A stretch of DNA of 64,000 bases. It comes from Confluentibacter lentus (GTDB lineage: Bacteria > Bacteroidota > Bacteroidia > Flavobacteriales > Flavobacteriaceae). The stretch spans positions 310,001 to 374,000 of the forward strand of contig NZ_NIHE01000002.1 in NCBI RefSeq assembly GCF_002806995.1, given 5' to 3'. The notes beneath the pieces were generated by a model that ran no database searches, was not told the DNA's origin, and saw only the letters and a list, made by a program, of their open reading frames with translations. Of this stretch, positions 55,520-64,000 are shown in pieces (positions within the stretch are counted from its first letter, which is position 1; every line of letters starts with the position of its first letter). Both the position numbers and the translations under genes were made by a program.

Positions 55520-56338
55520 ATGATTGTAGTAAAAACAAGAGAAGAGATTGAATTAATGCGCGAAAGTGCTTTAATCGTCTCAAAAACTTTAGGAATGCTC
55601 GCCAAAGAAGTGAAACCTGGAGTTACAACCATGCAACTAGACAAGCTTGCCGAGGATTTTATTAGAGCCCAAGATGCACTCCCAGGTTTTTTGGGTTTGT
55701 ATGACTGTCCTTCAACTCTTTTATGCAGTATTAACGAAGCTGTTGTACATGGGCTGCCTACAAATGTTCCACTAAAAGATGGCGACATTGTTTCAATAGA
55801 CTGTGGTGCTTTAAAAAATGGCTTTTACGGCGACCATGCTTACACTTTTGAAATTGGCGAGGTAGCTCCCGAAACAAAAAAACTCATTCAAGTCACTAAA
55901 GAATCTTTGTACGTTGGTATTAGGGAGTTTAGAATAAATAACCGTGTTGGTGATGTTGGCTATGCCATTCAAAAACATTGTGAAGATCATGGTTATGGTG
56001 TAGTAAAAGAATTGGTGGGTCATGGTCTGGGCAGAAAAATGCATGAAGATCCTGAAATGCCAAACTACGGAAAACGAGGCAAAGGCAAAAAATTCGTTGA
56101 AGGCATGGTGGTTGCCATAGAACCCATGATTAATATGGGTACCCACCGCGTAAAACAACTTAAAGATGGTTGGACCATAGTGACTTTAGATGGCAAACCC
56201 AGTGTACATTTTGAACACGATGTCGCTATAATTGATGGAAATCCAGAAATACTTTCCACATTTGCCTATGTTCATGATGCTTTGGGCATTACTTCCAACA
56301 AAGAAGATGAATTTAGACAAAAAGCATTAGTGCTTTAG
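55520..56338 (+). CDS. map: Type I methionine aminopeptidase
   Basis: A 272-residue dimetal peptidase removing initiator methionine. Ligand motifs are VSIDCGALKNGFYGDHAYTF (two Asp), LVGHGLGRKMHEDPEMPN (His), VAIEPMI (Glu) and VHFEHDVAI (Glu). The methyltransferase gene begins 1 nt after its stop, so they are co-transcribed. Confidence 0.95.
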   Translation: MIVVKTREEIELMRESALIVSKTLGMLAKEVKPGVTTMQLDKLAEDFIRAQDALPGFLGLYDCPSTLLCSINEAVVHGLPTNVPLKDGDIVSIDCGALKNGFYGDHAYTFEIGEVAPETKKLIQVTKESLYVGIREFRINNRVGDVGYAIQKHCEDHGYGVVKELVGHGLGRKMHEDPEMPNYGKRGKGKKFVEGMVVAIEPMINMGTHRVKQLKDGWTIVTLDGKPSVHFEHDVAIIDGNPEILSTFAYVHDALGITSNKEDEFRQKALVL

Positions 56339-56339
56339 A

Positions 56340-57104
56340 ATGAAAACGGTCTTCAAAATAATTCTTAACCTTATTCCAAGACCTTTATTAATAAGGTTGA
56401 GTTATTTGATTCGTCCTATTTTAGCTTTTTTTTTAAAAGGAAATACATTCACCGATCCCATTGATGGAAAAAGTTTTAGGTCTTTTTTACCTTATGGTTA
56501 TGGGAAACAACGAAATAATGTATTATCACCTTCAACATTAAGTTTAGAACGCCATCGCTTACTTTGGCTATATTTAAACAATGAAACGGATTTCTTTACT
56601 GCCAAGAAGAAGGTTTTACACTTTGCTCCCGAACAGGCTTTTTATAAACGTTTTAAAGCCATGAAAAATTTAGATTATACCACAACCGATTTAAATTCGC
56701 CACTGGCTGATGTTAAAGCAGACATCTGTGAACTCCCTTTTGAAGACAATAGTTTTGACATCATACTTTGTAATCATGTATTGGAACACATTCCAAACGA
56801 CACCAAAGCGATGCAAGAACTGTATAGAGTTATGAAAGTAGGCGGTATGGGCATTTTTCAAATTCCGCAGGATTTATCTAGAAAGACCACTTTTGAAGAT
56901 AATACTATTACAGATAAAAAAGAACGTGCTAAAATTTTTGGACAGTACGACCATGTACGCATCTATGGGCTTGATTATTTTGATAAACTAAGAACCATTG
57001 GTTTTAAAGTAGAGGAAGTTGATTATACCACCAAACTTTCAGGAGAAGATATTACCAAATATTGTTTGGCAAAAGGCGAAATTATTCCTGTATGTTTTAA
57101 GTAA
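56340..57104 (+). CDS. SAM-dependent methyltransferase
   Basis: A 254-residue class I methyltransferase. The N-terminal 45 residues are hydrophobic and basic (LIRLSYLIRPILAFFL), suggesting membrane association. A later core has DICELPFEDNSFDIILCNHVLEHIPND and VGGMGIFQIP. Motif I is weak (VLHFAPEQAF instead of the usual GxGxG). The substrate may be lipid or glycan but is not known. It is coupled to map by 1 nt and abuts apbE tail to tail. Confidence 0.82.
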   Translation: MKTVFKIILNLIPRPLLIRLSYLIRPILAFFLKGNTFTDPIDGKSFRSFLPYGYGKQRNNVLSPSTLSLERHRLLWLYLNNETDFFTAKKKVLHFAPEQAFYKRFKAMKNLDYTTTDLNSPLADVKADICELPFEDNSFDIILCNHVLEHIPNDTKAMQELYRVMKVGGMGIFQIPQDLSRKTTFEDNTITDKKERAKIFGQYDHVRIYGLDYFDKLRTIGFKVEEVDYTTKLSGEDITKYCLAKGEIIPVCFK

Positions 57105-58082
57105 TCAATTTTCAGGAAATCCATTCAGCGATAACGTCTCCAATTCTTGCTTATCATTTTCAAAAATCAAGAATACCTTAAGCTCAGGATGCTGTTGTAA
57201 AAACGCTTTTACTTTTTCAATACCCATAGCCTTGAAAGCCGTTGCATAACCATCTGCCATCATACAATTCTCTGCAATTACTGAAATACTCAATAAATTA
57301 GTCGCACTTGGATAACCCGTTTTGGTATCAATAATATGCGAATAACGTTTGCCATTTTCATCTATCTTAAATTTTCTGTACGTGCCAGAAGTTGCCATGG
57401 ATTCATCTTTAAGCGAAATGGCTTTTAAAATGGATTGTGTACCATCAAAATGAGGCATTTCAACCCCAACTTTCCAATCTTGGTTTTTTTCAACATTCAC
57501 ACCTTTAGCTCTTATTTCACCACCTATTTCAACTAAATAATTGTGAATACCTTTACGTTCTAAAAACTCACCAATCACGTCAACGCCATAACCCTTTGCA
57601 ATGGCATTGAAATCTATAAAAGCATTTGGGTCTTCTTTAATGATGGTGTTCCCTGCTCGTTTTATTCTATCAAATCCAACCGAAACCATTAAACTATCTA
57701 TTTTTAAACTGTCAAGATTCACTATTTTACCTTCTGGTCCAAAATCCCATGCGTTCACCACATCACCAATAGTTGGGTCAAATACCCCTTCCGTAAATTG
57801 ATGAATAACTTTAGAAGCTTCAAAAACTTTTATAAAATGTTCGTCAATTTTTAGTGATTCATTTCTGTTGATTTTTGAAATATCGGAATCGCTTATGTAT
57901 GTTGACATAGATTGATTGATAATTGAAAACAAACTATCAAATTGCCTTTCAAAATTAATTTCAGAATGATACGTGATATTGTACGATGTACCAAAAACGG
58001 CTCCGGAAAGTTTCGTATTTTTAATGTCTTTTTTACAGGAAAAACAGCATATAAAAATTAATAAAGTTATGATTCTGCTCAT
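57105..58082 (-). CDS. apbE: FAD:protein FMN transferase (ApbE) lipoprotein
   Basis: A 325-residue ApbE family protein with a lipobox (CCFSC, Cys16) that attaches FMN to Thr of Nqr/Rnf subunits in the periplasm. Motifs are GTSYNITYHSE, MSTYISDSDISKINRN, DFNAIAKGYGVDVI, YLVEIGGEIRAKG, and SHIIDTKTGYP with the metal-binding part. ATG at 58082 is chosen over TTG at 58100 because it opens the signal peptide. No nqr genes are in the window. Its stop abuts the methyltransferase stop with no gap. Confidence 0.92.
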   Translation of the reverse strand: MSRIITLLIFICCFSCKKDIKNTKLSGAVFGTSYNITYHSEINFERQFDSLFSIINQSMSTYISDSDISKINRNESLKIDEHFIKVFEASKVIHQFTEGVFDPTIGDVVNAWDFGPEGKIVNLDSLKIDSLMVSVGFDRIKRAGNTIIKEDPNAFIDFNAIAKGYGVDVIGEFLERKGIHNYLVEIGGEIRAKGVNVEKNQDWKVGVEMPHFDGTQSILKAISLKDESMATSGTYRKFKIDENGKRYSHIIDTKTGYPSATNLLSISVIAENCMMADGYATAFKAMGIEKVKAFLQQHPELKVFLIFENDKQELETLSLNGFPEN

Positions 58083-58107
58083 TATAATTTTATGATTCAA
58101 TTAATTG

Positions 58108-58127
58108 GATTCCTGCCTACACAGGAA
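58108..58127. repeat. Third copy of the REP-like palindrome
   Basis: GATTCCTGCCTACACAGGAA matches the right unit of the 6884-6965 pair with one or two changes. It lies between the apbE gene and the upstream small gene on the same strand. Confidence 0.6.
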
Positions 58128-58156
58128 ATCGAAGATTCGACAAAGTCAATGATAAA

Positions 58157-58534
58157 TTAGTTCAAATTGGTTTCTAAAACTTGAATACCGTTGTATTCTA
58201 TTAAGTATTCTTCATTTAAATAAATAGGCAAATGGTCTCCATCAGGATTTCCAACACCAACACCTGCGTATAACACTTTCGCATCTTTATCCCTAGCATG
58301 CTCTTTAAAGGATTCCATCCAAACAACATCGTAATTATTTGGATTTTCAGGTAGGATAACAGCCCTTACAATCACAAAATAATACTGTTTGTTTTTATCT
58401 ATACAAACAAACTGTGGGTGCTTTTTAAGTTTACTATTGATAGCAATAAACTCAAATCCACGAGATTCTAAATCTTTGCCAACATGGTTCATGGCAAGAT
58501 TGTGTAATTCTTGTTGATTAAGTGGTTTACTCAT
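58157..58534 (-). CDS. Conserved small cytoplasmic protein upstream of apbE
   Basis: A 125-residue soluble protein with no signal peptide, no cysteine cluster and no membrane helix; ATG at 58534 is the start (not TTG at 58549). It has a mixed alpha/beta pattern (FVCIDKNKQYYFVIVRAVI, VLYAGVGVGNPDGDHLPIYLN). Homologues in this family are sometimes labelled as an NADH-quinone reductase subunit F. It has none of the 2Fe-2S or FAD/NAD motifs of NqrF. The function is unknown, though adjacency to apbE could point to Nqr assembly. Confidence 0.75.
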   Translation of the reverse strand: MSKPLNQQELHNLAMNHVGKDLESRGFEFIAINSKLKKHPQFVCIDKNKQYYFVIVRAVILPENPNNYDVVWMESFKEHARDKDAKVLYAGVGVGNPDGDHLPIYLNEEYLIEYNGIQVLETNLN

Positions 58535-58656
58535 TGTACAAAAATACAATAAACCACTATTATTTTTTACTCATGAATTAATAAATTGAATCGCTGTTTA
58601 CTAGGGAAAGCTAGAAATGTGTAACTTTAAAAACGCTAAACCAACGTAATAAGTAC

Positions 58657-60096
58657 ATGTCAAAACACCCTACTTCAAAAAAAATAGGTCTTTTTTTAGG
58701 GCCACTTCTCTTTTTAATTGTTCAGTTTTTACCCTTTGAAATGTTATCTGAAAAAGCAGATACCGTCATCGCCATTGGTTCATGGATGGTTTGCTGGTGG
58801 ATTACAGAAGCCGTTTCCATTTCTGTAACATCATTATTGCCACTTTTACTATTTCCATTATTTAAGGTTATGAACATTGACGATGTTGGCACCAATTATG
58901 GAAGCCCCATTGTGTTCCTATTTTTTGGTGGTTTTGTGCTGGCATTAGCTATAGAAAAAGTAAATCTTCATAGACGCATTGCCTTAACTATTATAAAGAG
59001 AACAGGAACTACGCCTAATAAAGTGATTCTTGGTTTTATGATTGCTACTGGTTTTATGAGTATGTGGATTAGTAATACCGCTTGTACGGTAGTTATGCTT
59101 CCCATTGCCATGTCGGTGATATCCTTATTGATGCATGATACGGATGGGTTTACCAAAAAGGATCAAAATTTTGCACTGAGCGTCATGCTGGGCATTGCGT
59201 TTTCAGCGAATGCTGGTGGGATTGCTACTGTTATTGGAACACCACCGAATTCCGTTCTCATAGGTTTATTGGAGAATGAATACCATATTGAGGTTTCCTT
59301 TTTTAAATGGATGCTTATAGGTTTACCGGTTGCAATCATTTTAATTACTGTTATTTATTTTGTGATGGTTAAATGGATGTTTCCCAGTAAAGGACTCGTT
59401 TTTAACGCTTCAAAAGATGTTATTAATGCTGAGCTAATAAAACTTGGAAAAACATCGGCTAGAGAAAAACAAGTGCTTATAATCTTCAGCTTTATGGTTT
59501 TTTTATGGATTTTTAGAGTCCCAATTAATTCATTCATTCCTGGATTGGGTCTCTCTGATACCATGATAAGTATTTTTGGAGCTTTAGCATTATTTACAAT
59601 TCCCTTTAATTTAAAACAAGGCGATTTTATATTGAATTGGAATGATACCCAAAAACTATCTTGGGGTATCTTAATTTTATTTGGAGGTGGTTTGGCCTTA
59701 GCAAATGGTATGTCGGAAAGTGGCATCATAGAAATAATTGCAACCTCCATTTCTACTAGTCAGATTAGCATCCTTTTAATGGCCACCTTACTAATAACCT
59801 TAATGTTGTTTATGACCGAATTAATGAGCAATGTTGCTTTAACAGCTGTATTGGCTCCAGTGGTGGCTGGCATTGCCATTGGTTTAAATATTCCGCTTCT
59901 TCATTTATTAATTCCAGTAACCATCGCCAGTAGTTGTGCCTTTATGTTACCTATGGCAACGCCCCCCAATGCCATTGTTTTTGCAAGTGGTTATGTTAAA
60001 ATAAATGACATGGCAAGAGTAGGATTGGTTTTAAATTTGATTTCGGTAGTGTTGTTGGTTTTAGTATTTAAGCTTTTTGTGCCTTTGGTGTTCTAG
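58657..60096 (+). CDS. SLC13/DASS family sodium-coupled carboxylate carrier
   Basis: A 479-residue carrier with about 11-12 membrane helices. The two inverted repeats carry the family sodium motifs: SNTACTVVMLPIAM with GTPPNSVLIG in the first, MSNVALTAVLAPVV with ATPPNAIVFASGYVK in the second. Members take up dicarboxylates or sulfate with Na+. Substrate not assigned. It is a single gene with no clear promoter seen. Confidence 0.9.
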   Translation: MSKHPTSKKIGLFLGPLLFLIVQFLPFEMLSEKADTVIAIGSWMVCWWITEAVSISVTSLLPLLLFPLFKVMNIDDVGTNYGSPIVFLFFGGFVLALAIEKVNLHRRIALTIIKRTGTTPNKVILGFMIATGFMSMWISNTACTVVMLPIAMSVISLLMHDTDGFTKKDQNFALSVMLGIAFSANAGGIATVIGTPPNSVLIGLLENEYHIEVSFFKWMLIGLPVAIILITVIYFVMVKWMFPSKGLVFNASKDVINAELIKLGKTSAREKQVLIIFSFMVFLWIFRVPINSFIPGLGLSDTMISIFGALALFTIPFNLKQGDFILNWNDTQKLSWGILILFGGGLALANGMSESGIIEIIATSISTSQISILLMATLLITLMLFMTELMSNVALTAVLAPVVAGIAIGLNIPLLHLLIPVTIASSCAFMLPMATPPNAIVFASGYVKINDMARVGLVLNLISVVLLVLVFKLFVPLVF

Positions 60097-60123
60097 TTAA
60101 AATGAAGAATAATTAATATTAAT

Positions 60124-60825
60124 TTATAGTATATCTTTTAAAACAACCCACACATTTTCTGCCAGTATTTTTTGCCCTTTTACTGTTGGATGGATTCCGT
60201 CACCTTGGTTCAATTCAGGAATACCCGCAACATTTTCAAGTAAAAAAGGAATAAGTTCTATATTATTTTTCTCTGCTAATTCTGGAAAAATGTTTTTGAA
60301 TTCTGTGGTATAATCTTCTCCTAAGTTTGGAGGCATTTGCATGCCTGCCAAAATAATCTTTGTATCGGTATTTTTTTCTCTAACAACATCAATAATAGCC
60401 TGTAAATTGTTTTTAGTTTCGCTGGGAGGAATCCCTCGTAAACCGTCATTGGCACCAAGTTCCAACACAAAAACATCTACTTTTTGATTCAAAATCCATT
60501 CTACCCTATTTTTTCCACTTGCTGTAGTTTCTCCACTTAAACCTGCGTTTATAACTTTATAGGATAAGCCCAACGAGTCCAATTTGTGCTGTATCACTGC
60601 TGGAAAAGCTTCTTCCACATCTAGACCCATACCTGCGGTTAAACTGTTTCCGAAAAATAAAATAAGCTTATCTTTAGATATTGAAGCTTGCAAGCTATCG
60701 GCAACCTCAATAGCATCCCTGGAAGTTTTTAGCTTTTTATCGCTGGTTTCACGGCATGATGTGCTCGTTATCAGCAATAAAATATAACAAAACATTAACA
60801 GGATTCGCATAGCTTTGGAAGACAT
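60124..60825 (-). CDS. TesA-like arylesterase/lysophospholipase lipoprotein (GDSL/SGNH)
   Basis: A 233-residue SGNH hydrolase with a lipobox (TSTSC, Cys24). The blocks are present: nucleophile Ser in FFGNSLTAGMG, Gly in NAGLSGETTASG, Asn in LELGANDGLRG, and the C-terminal DGIHP pair. It corresponds to TesA/EstA esterases acting on acyl esters or lysophospholipids. The ATG at 60825 is preferred to earlier GTG/ATG options by signal-peptide form. It is divergent from the YbbA/YbbP-like genes, the same neighbourhood as tesA-ybbAP in E. coli. Confidence 0.88.
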   Translation of the reverse strand: MSSKAMRILLMFCYILLLITSTSCRETSDKKLKTSRDAIEVADSLQASISKDKLILFFGNSLTAGMGLDVEEAFPAVIQHKLDSLGLSYKVINAGLSGETTASGKNRVEWILNQKVDVFVLELGANDGLRGIPPSETKNNLQAIIDVVREKNTDTKIILAGMQMPPNLGEDYTTEFKNIFPELAEKNNIELIPFLLENVAGIPELNQGDGIHPTVKGQKILAENVWVVLKDIL

Positions 60826-60882
60826 ATTTAAAATCATTTTTCTAATTTGTCGGATATATTCAAAATACACCCTAAAAAATTC

Positions 60883-61566
60883 ATGACAAAGATATTAAAC
60901 GTTAATAACTTAGGGAAAAGTTATTTCAGTGGTTCAAAAAAACTCACTATTCTCAAGGACATCAGTTTTTCTGTTGAAGCCAAGGATACTTTTTCTATCG
61001 TTGGGCCATCAGGAAGTGGAAAAACCACATTACTTGGTTTATGCGCCGGTTTGGACAAACCCGATTCTGGGACCATAGAACTTTGCAACACCCAAACTGG
61101 CCATCTAAGTGAAGATGAACTTGCCCAGCTTCGAAATCAAAATGTAGGCTTTATTTTTCAGGACTTCCAATTGTTGCCAACGCTAACGGCTTTAGAGAAT
61201 GTAGCAGTACCACTTGAACTTCAAGGTAATAAACTGGCCAGCAAAAAAGCTATAGAACTTTTGGAAAAAGTAGGACTGGGCGACCGCTTGGATCATTATC
61301 CTTCACAATTATCAGGAGGAGAACAACAGCGGGTGGCATTGGCAAGAGCCTTTTCCAATAACCCTACCATACTATTTGCCGATGAACCCACTGGCAATCT
61401 CGATGCCGAAACAGGAGAAAAGGTGATTCAGTTGCTTTTTGAACTTAATAAAGAATTAGGCACGACCCTAGTCATTATAACCCACGATATGGAATTGGCA
61501 CAAAAAACCAATCATATTCTTAAACTTAAGAGTGGAAGCATTATAGAAAACACAACATTATCTTAA
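60883..61566 (+). CDS. YbbA/LolD-type ABC transporter ATP-binding protein
   Basis: A 227-residue ATPase with Walker [14 protein letters not shown]-loop IFQDFQLLP, signature [14 protein letters not shown], Walker [13 protein letters not shown] and His loop IITHD. The ATG at 60883 is preferred over earlier in-frame codons. It overlaps the permease gene by one base (TAATG). Context next to a TesA-like esterase matches YbbA. Confidence 0.93.
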   Translation: MTKILNVNNLGKSYFSGSKKLTILKDISFSVEAKDTFSIVGPSGSGKTTLLGLCAGLDKPDSGTIELCNTQTGHLSEDELAQLRNQNVGFIFQDFQLLPTLTALENVAVPLELQGNKLASKKAIELLEKVGLGDRLDHYPSQLSGGEQQRVALARAFSNNPTILFADEPTGNLDAETGEKVIQLLFELNKELGTTLVIITHDMELAQKTNHILKLKSGSIIENTTLS

Positions 61567-64000
61567 TGGTTGAAAAAACAAATGTTTCAAAAGCAGGACT
61601 GGTTTGGCTGTTAAAAATGGCATGGCGCGATGGAAAATCCAGCTGGAAAAAGTTAATGCTTTTTATGGCGTCGATTGTATTGGGAATAGCCGCACTTGTT
61701 TCCATACAATCCTTTAGCGACAATCTAAAACGTAATATTGCCTCTCAGTCCAAATCTTTAATGGGAAGTGATTTTAAGATTGATAGTGATAAAGCCCCTA
61801 GCGATAGCTTACTTGTCATTATGGATTCTTTGGGAGGTTTTGATTCCCGTGAAATTAGTTTTGCTTCCATGGTCGCTTTTCCAAATCAAGAAGGGTCAAA
61901 GTTGGCACAAGTACGTGGTATTGAGGGTGATTTTCCTTTTTATGGTGCTATGGAAACAGAACCAGTATTAGCAGCAACTACCTACCAAGAACAGAGAACG
62001 GCATTGGTTGATGCTACGTTAATGCTACAATTTGGACTCAAGCCTGGGGACACTATAAAAATAGGAAATGCCACATTACCAATTGGAGGTGCCTTAAAAT
62101 CTGTCGCTGGCAGCAATTCATTGTCCAGTTCTATAGCGCCGCCTGTTGTTATTCCCTATAGCTATATCGAGGCTTCTGGACTTGTACAAACAGGTAGCCG
62201 GTTAGATTATGAGTTTTATTTTGTTGCTAAACCTGGGACTGACTTAGAACTCCTAAACGAAGCCCTTAGTGAGAAACTACATGCTATAGATGCTGATTTG
62301 GACATTCATACTTCGACTAGTGAAAGGCTGGGAAGGCGCTATGACAATTTTGGTAAGTTTCTTAATCTTGTCGCCTTTATAGCCTTATTATTGGGTTGTG
62401 TGGGCATTGCCAGTGCAGTTCATATTTATATTAAAGAAAAACTACGATCTATAGCAATCTTAAAATGTTTGGGAGCCACCAAAAAACAAACCTTTTTAAT
62501 CTACCTCCTTCAAATTGGTTTTGTAGGGTTAGTAAGTGGTTTTATTGGTGCATTGGTTGGATTATTTTTGCAACAATTGTTCCCTTTGATTTTGGAAGGC
62601 TTATTGCCCGTAGAAGTTGAAATAACACTCGTGCCAACAGCCATTTATTCAGGTATATTACTAGGCGTTTTTATGTCTGTTTTGTTTGCCTTGTATCCGT
62701 TGATTGGTACTATTTATACATCGCCATTACAGACTCTTCGTATTGAGGAAAATAACAATTCAAAATCAACAAAAGCTGGATTACTTGTTTTGGCAGCCAT
62801 ATTCTCCTTTATTTTTTTGTTTGCCTATTGTTTATTAAAAGACATTACGTTCGCTTTTGCCTTTCTTATTGGTATCATCATAACTTTTTTAATACTTGGT
62901 GGCATAGCTCATGGGTTTATGAAAACGATAAAAAAATTCTTCCCGCATTCTTGGGGATTTGTGGCTCGAACCAGTATGCTCAATTTGTATCGCCCAAAAA
63001 ATCAAACGCTAGTATTGGTAATGACCATTGGCGTTGGAACTTTTTTGATTAGCACACTGTATTTTAGCAAGAATCTATTGTTGGCGCAAGCATCTATTGA
63101 AAGGAAAGCCAATAGTGCCAATATGATATTGCTCGATATTCAAAATGAACAAATAGAGCAAGTTGCCTCCATCATTACTGATAATTCATATCCATTGATA
63201 GACAATATCCCTATTGTAACCATGCGCATTCACAGCATTGACGGAAAAACAGTAAATGAAATACGAGAGGATACGACGTCTACAATACGCAGATGGGTAT
63301 TAAGCCACGAATTTAGGGTAACCTATCGCAATTCACTTACGGCATCAGAAACATTACAATCGGGTACATTTACTCCTGAGGTAACCACTAATAATTTAGT
63401 TCCCATTTCGGTAAGCGATAATTTTGTGGAAGATACCAATGTAACGATTGGCGACAACATTACCTTTAACGTACAAGGCGTTTTAATCAATACGGTTGTG
63501 GGCAGTATCAGAGCGGTAGACTGGAGCACAATGCAACCAAATTTTACGGTGTTGTTCCCACGAGGTGTATTGGAAAATGCGCCTCAATTTAGGGTAATAA
63601 CAACCAATGTTCCGAATGAACAGGCTTCTGCCATTTTACAACAGGAACTGGTAACTAAGTTCCCAAATGTTTCTATTTTGGATTTGCGACAAATATTAAA
63701 TATGGTCGAAAAACTGTTGGATAAAATTGGTTGGATTATCAACTTTATGGCATTCTTTAGTATCCTTACAGGAATCATTGTACTCATTGGTGCCGTGCGT
63801 ACCAGCAAACACCAACGAATAAGGGAAAGTGTATTACTGAGAACTCTTGGAGCCAAAAGCAATCAGATACTTAAAATGATTGCCTTGGAATATACTTACT
63901 TGGGAATCATTGGTAGTTTAACGGGCATTTTACTATCTCTGGTTAGCAGTCAGTTATTGGCTTTGTGGATTTTTAAAACACCCTTTACACCTTCCATCAT
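61566..64000 (+). CDS. YbbP-like FtsX-family ABC permease (runs past the window end)
   Basis: The frame stays open from ATG 61566 through the window end (811 codons visible, no stop). It starts with a short cytoplasmic segment and a first membrane helix (LMLFMASIVLGIAALVSI), then a large periplasmic domain (about 50-245). An FtsX core with the coupling-helix-like EKLRSIAILKCLGATKKQTF comes next, then further helices, a second periplasmic domain, and a second FtsX core (GAVRTSKHQRIRESVLLRTLGAKSNQI). Two FtsX repeats are characteristic of YbbP-type permeases, thought to extract lipids or lipoproteins from the inner membrane. Confidence 0.9.
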   Translation, partial: MVEKTNVSKAGLVWLLKMAWRDGKSSWKKLMLFMASIVLGIAALVSIQSFSDNLKRNIASQSKSLMGSDFKIDSDKAPSDSLLVIMDSLGGFDSREISFASMVAFPNQEGSKLAQVRGIEGDFPFYGAMETEPVLAATTYQEQRTALVDATLMLQFGLKPGDTIKIGNATLPIGGALKSVAGSNSLSSSIAPPVVIPYSYIEASGLVQTGSRLDYEFYFVAKPGTDLELLNEALSEKLHAIDADLDIHTSTSERLGRRYDNFGKFLNLVAFIALLLGCVGIASAVHIYIKEKLRSIAILKCLGATKKQTFLIYLLQIGFVGLVSGFIGALVGLFLQQLFPLILEGLLPVEVEITLVPTAIYSGILLGVFMSVLFALYPLIGTIYTSPLQTLRIEENNNSKSTKAGLLVLAAIFSFIFLFAYCLLKDITFAFAFLIGIIITFLILGGIAHGFMKTIKKFFPHSWGFVARTSMLNLYRPKNQTLVLVMTIGVGTFLISTLYFSKNLLLAQASIERKANSANMILLDIQNEQIEQVASIITDNSYPLIDNIPIVTMRIHSIDGKTVNEIREDTTSTIRRWVLSHEFRVTYRNSLTASETLQSGTFTPEVTTNNLVPISVSDNFVEDTNVTIGDNITFNVQGVLINTVVGSIRAVDWSTMQPNFTVLFPRGVLENAPQFRVITTNVPNEQASAILQQELVTKFPNVSILDLRQILNMVEKLLDKIGWIINFMAFFSILTGIIVLIGAVRTSKHQRIRESVLLRTLGAKSNQILKMIALEYTYLGIIGSLTGILLSLVSSQLLALWIFKTPFTPSI

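Noticed and set aside
58157-58534. Label NADH-quinone reductase subunit F
   Set aside because: The protein is only 125 residues and has none of the 2Fe-2S, FAD or NAD motifs of NqrF.
1-64000. tRNA, rRNA, insertion sequences, integrases, phage genes
   Set aside because: Intergenic stretches were read for cloverleaf-like patterns, transposase motifs and terminal inverted repeats; none was convincing.

Overview
The window is a continuous stretch of AT-rich chromosome from a member of the Bacteroidota, almost certainly family Flavobacteriaceae. Supporting signs are the TAnnTTTG promoter -7 elements, the near absence of Shine-Dalgarno sequences, type IX secretion (T9SS) cargo and machinery (PorT), a TamL-type lipoprotein, DUF6089, and family-typical gene orders (DUF6089-uppS-bamA-ompH-ompH-murI; ubiE-porT). 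I see no rRNA, tRNA, CRISPR, insertion sequence or prophage. It is mostly core genome with accessory surface and signalling genes. The genus cannot be fixed from the sequence alone.

Layout. 1-6.9 kb: envelope biogenesis operon (end of NAD kinase, DUF6089 barrel, UppS, BamA, two Skp/OmpH chaperones, glutamate racemase), closed by an inverted pair of REP-like palindromes. 7-14.9 kb (mostly minus strand): gamma-carbonic anhydrase-like protein, a LytTR regulator/histidine kinase pair, PhnA-like protein, a duplicated-domain secreted protein, YjbR, GNAT, HemW (no canonical start codon) and RuvC. 15-17.1 kb: UPF0104-like flippase and family 2 glycosyltransferase. 17.1-21.2 kb: a BlaI-controlled cluster containing an M56 (BlaR1-like) membrane metallopeptidase fused to two TonB C-terminal domains, a TPR protein and a TonB-like lipoprotein, headed by three BlaI-type palindromes. 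22-25 kb: a NarL-type two-component pair with an unlisted 49-residue lipoprotein upstream. 25.3-32.6 kb: a LacI regulator, a 1577-residue T9SS cargo protein with a LamG domain, and a divergent SMP-30 lactonase. 32.6-43 kb: TPR protein, RsmG, fatty acid desaturase, aminotransferase, a T9SS type-B surface protein and TrkH/TrkA potassium uptake. 43-48 kb: UbiE/MenG, PorT, a SpoU methyltransferase and TamL. 48-57 kb: housekeeping genes (FbaA, AccD, RpsO, PNPase, GpmI, a HAD-like protein, methionine aminopeptidase, a methyltransferase). 57-64 kb: ApbE lipoprotein, a small conserved protein, a SLC13 carrier, a TesA-like esterase, and a YbbA/YbbP-like ABC exporter whose permease runs off the window end.

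The most distinctive locus is the BlaI/M56-TonB/TPR/TonB-lipoprotein cluster. Its regulator, its operators, a membrane protease and energy-transducer-like domains sit together, suggesting an envelope-sensing circuit rather than classical beta-lactam resistance. Other points worth attention are the non-canonical hemW start, the tiny lipoprotein beside the NarL-type pair, the CGATWRRRTG repeat array near the LacI gene, the palindrome in the desaturase promoter, and an AccD without its zinc-ribbon cysteines. All functional calls rest on reading motifs and gene order; no database search was run.
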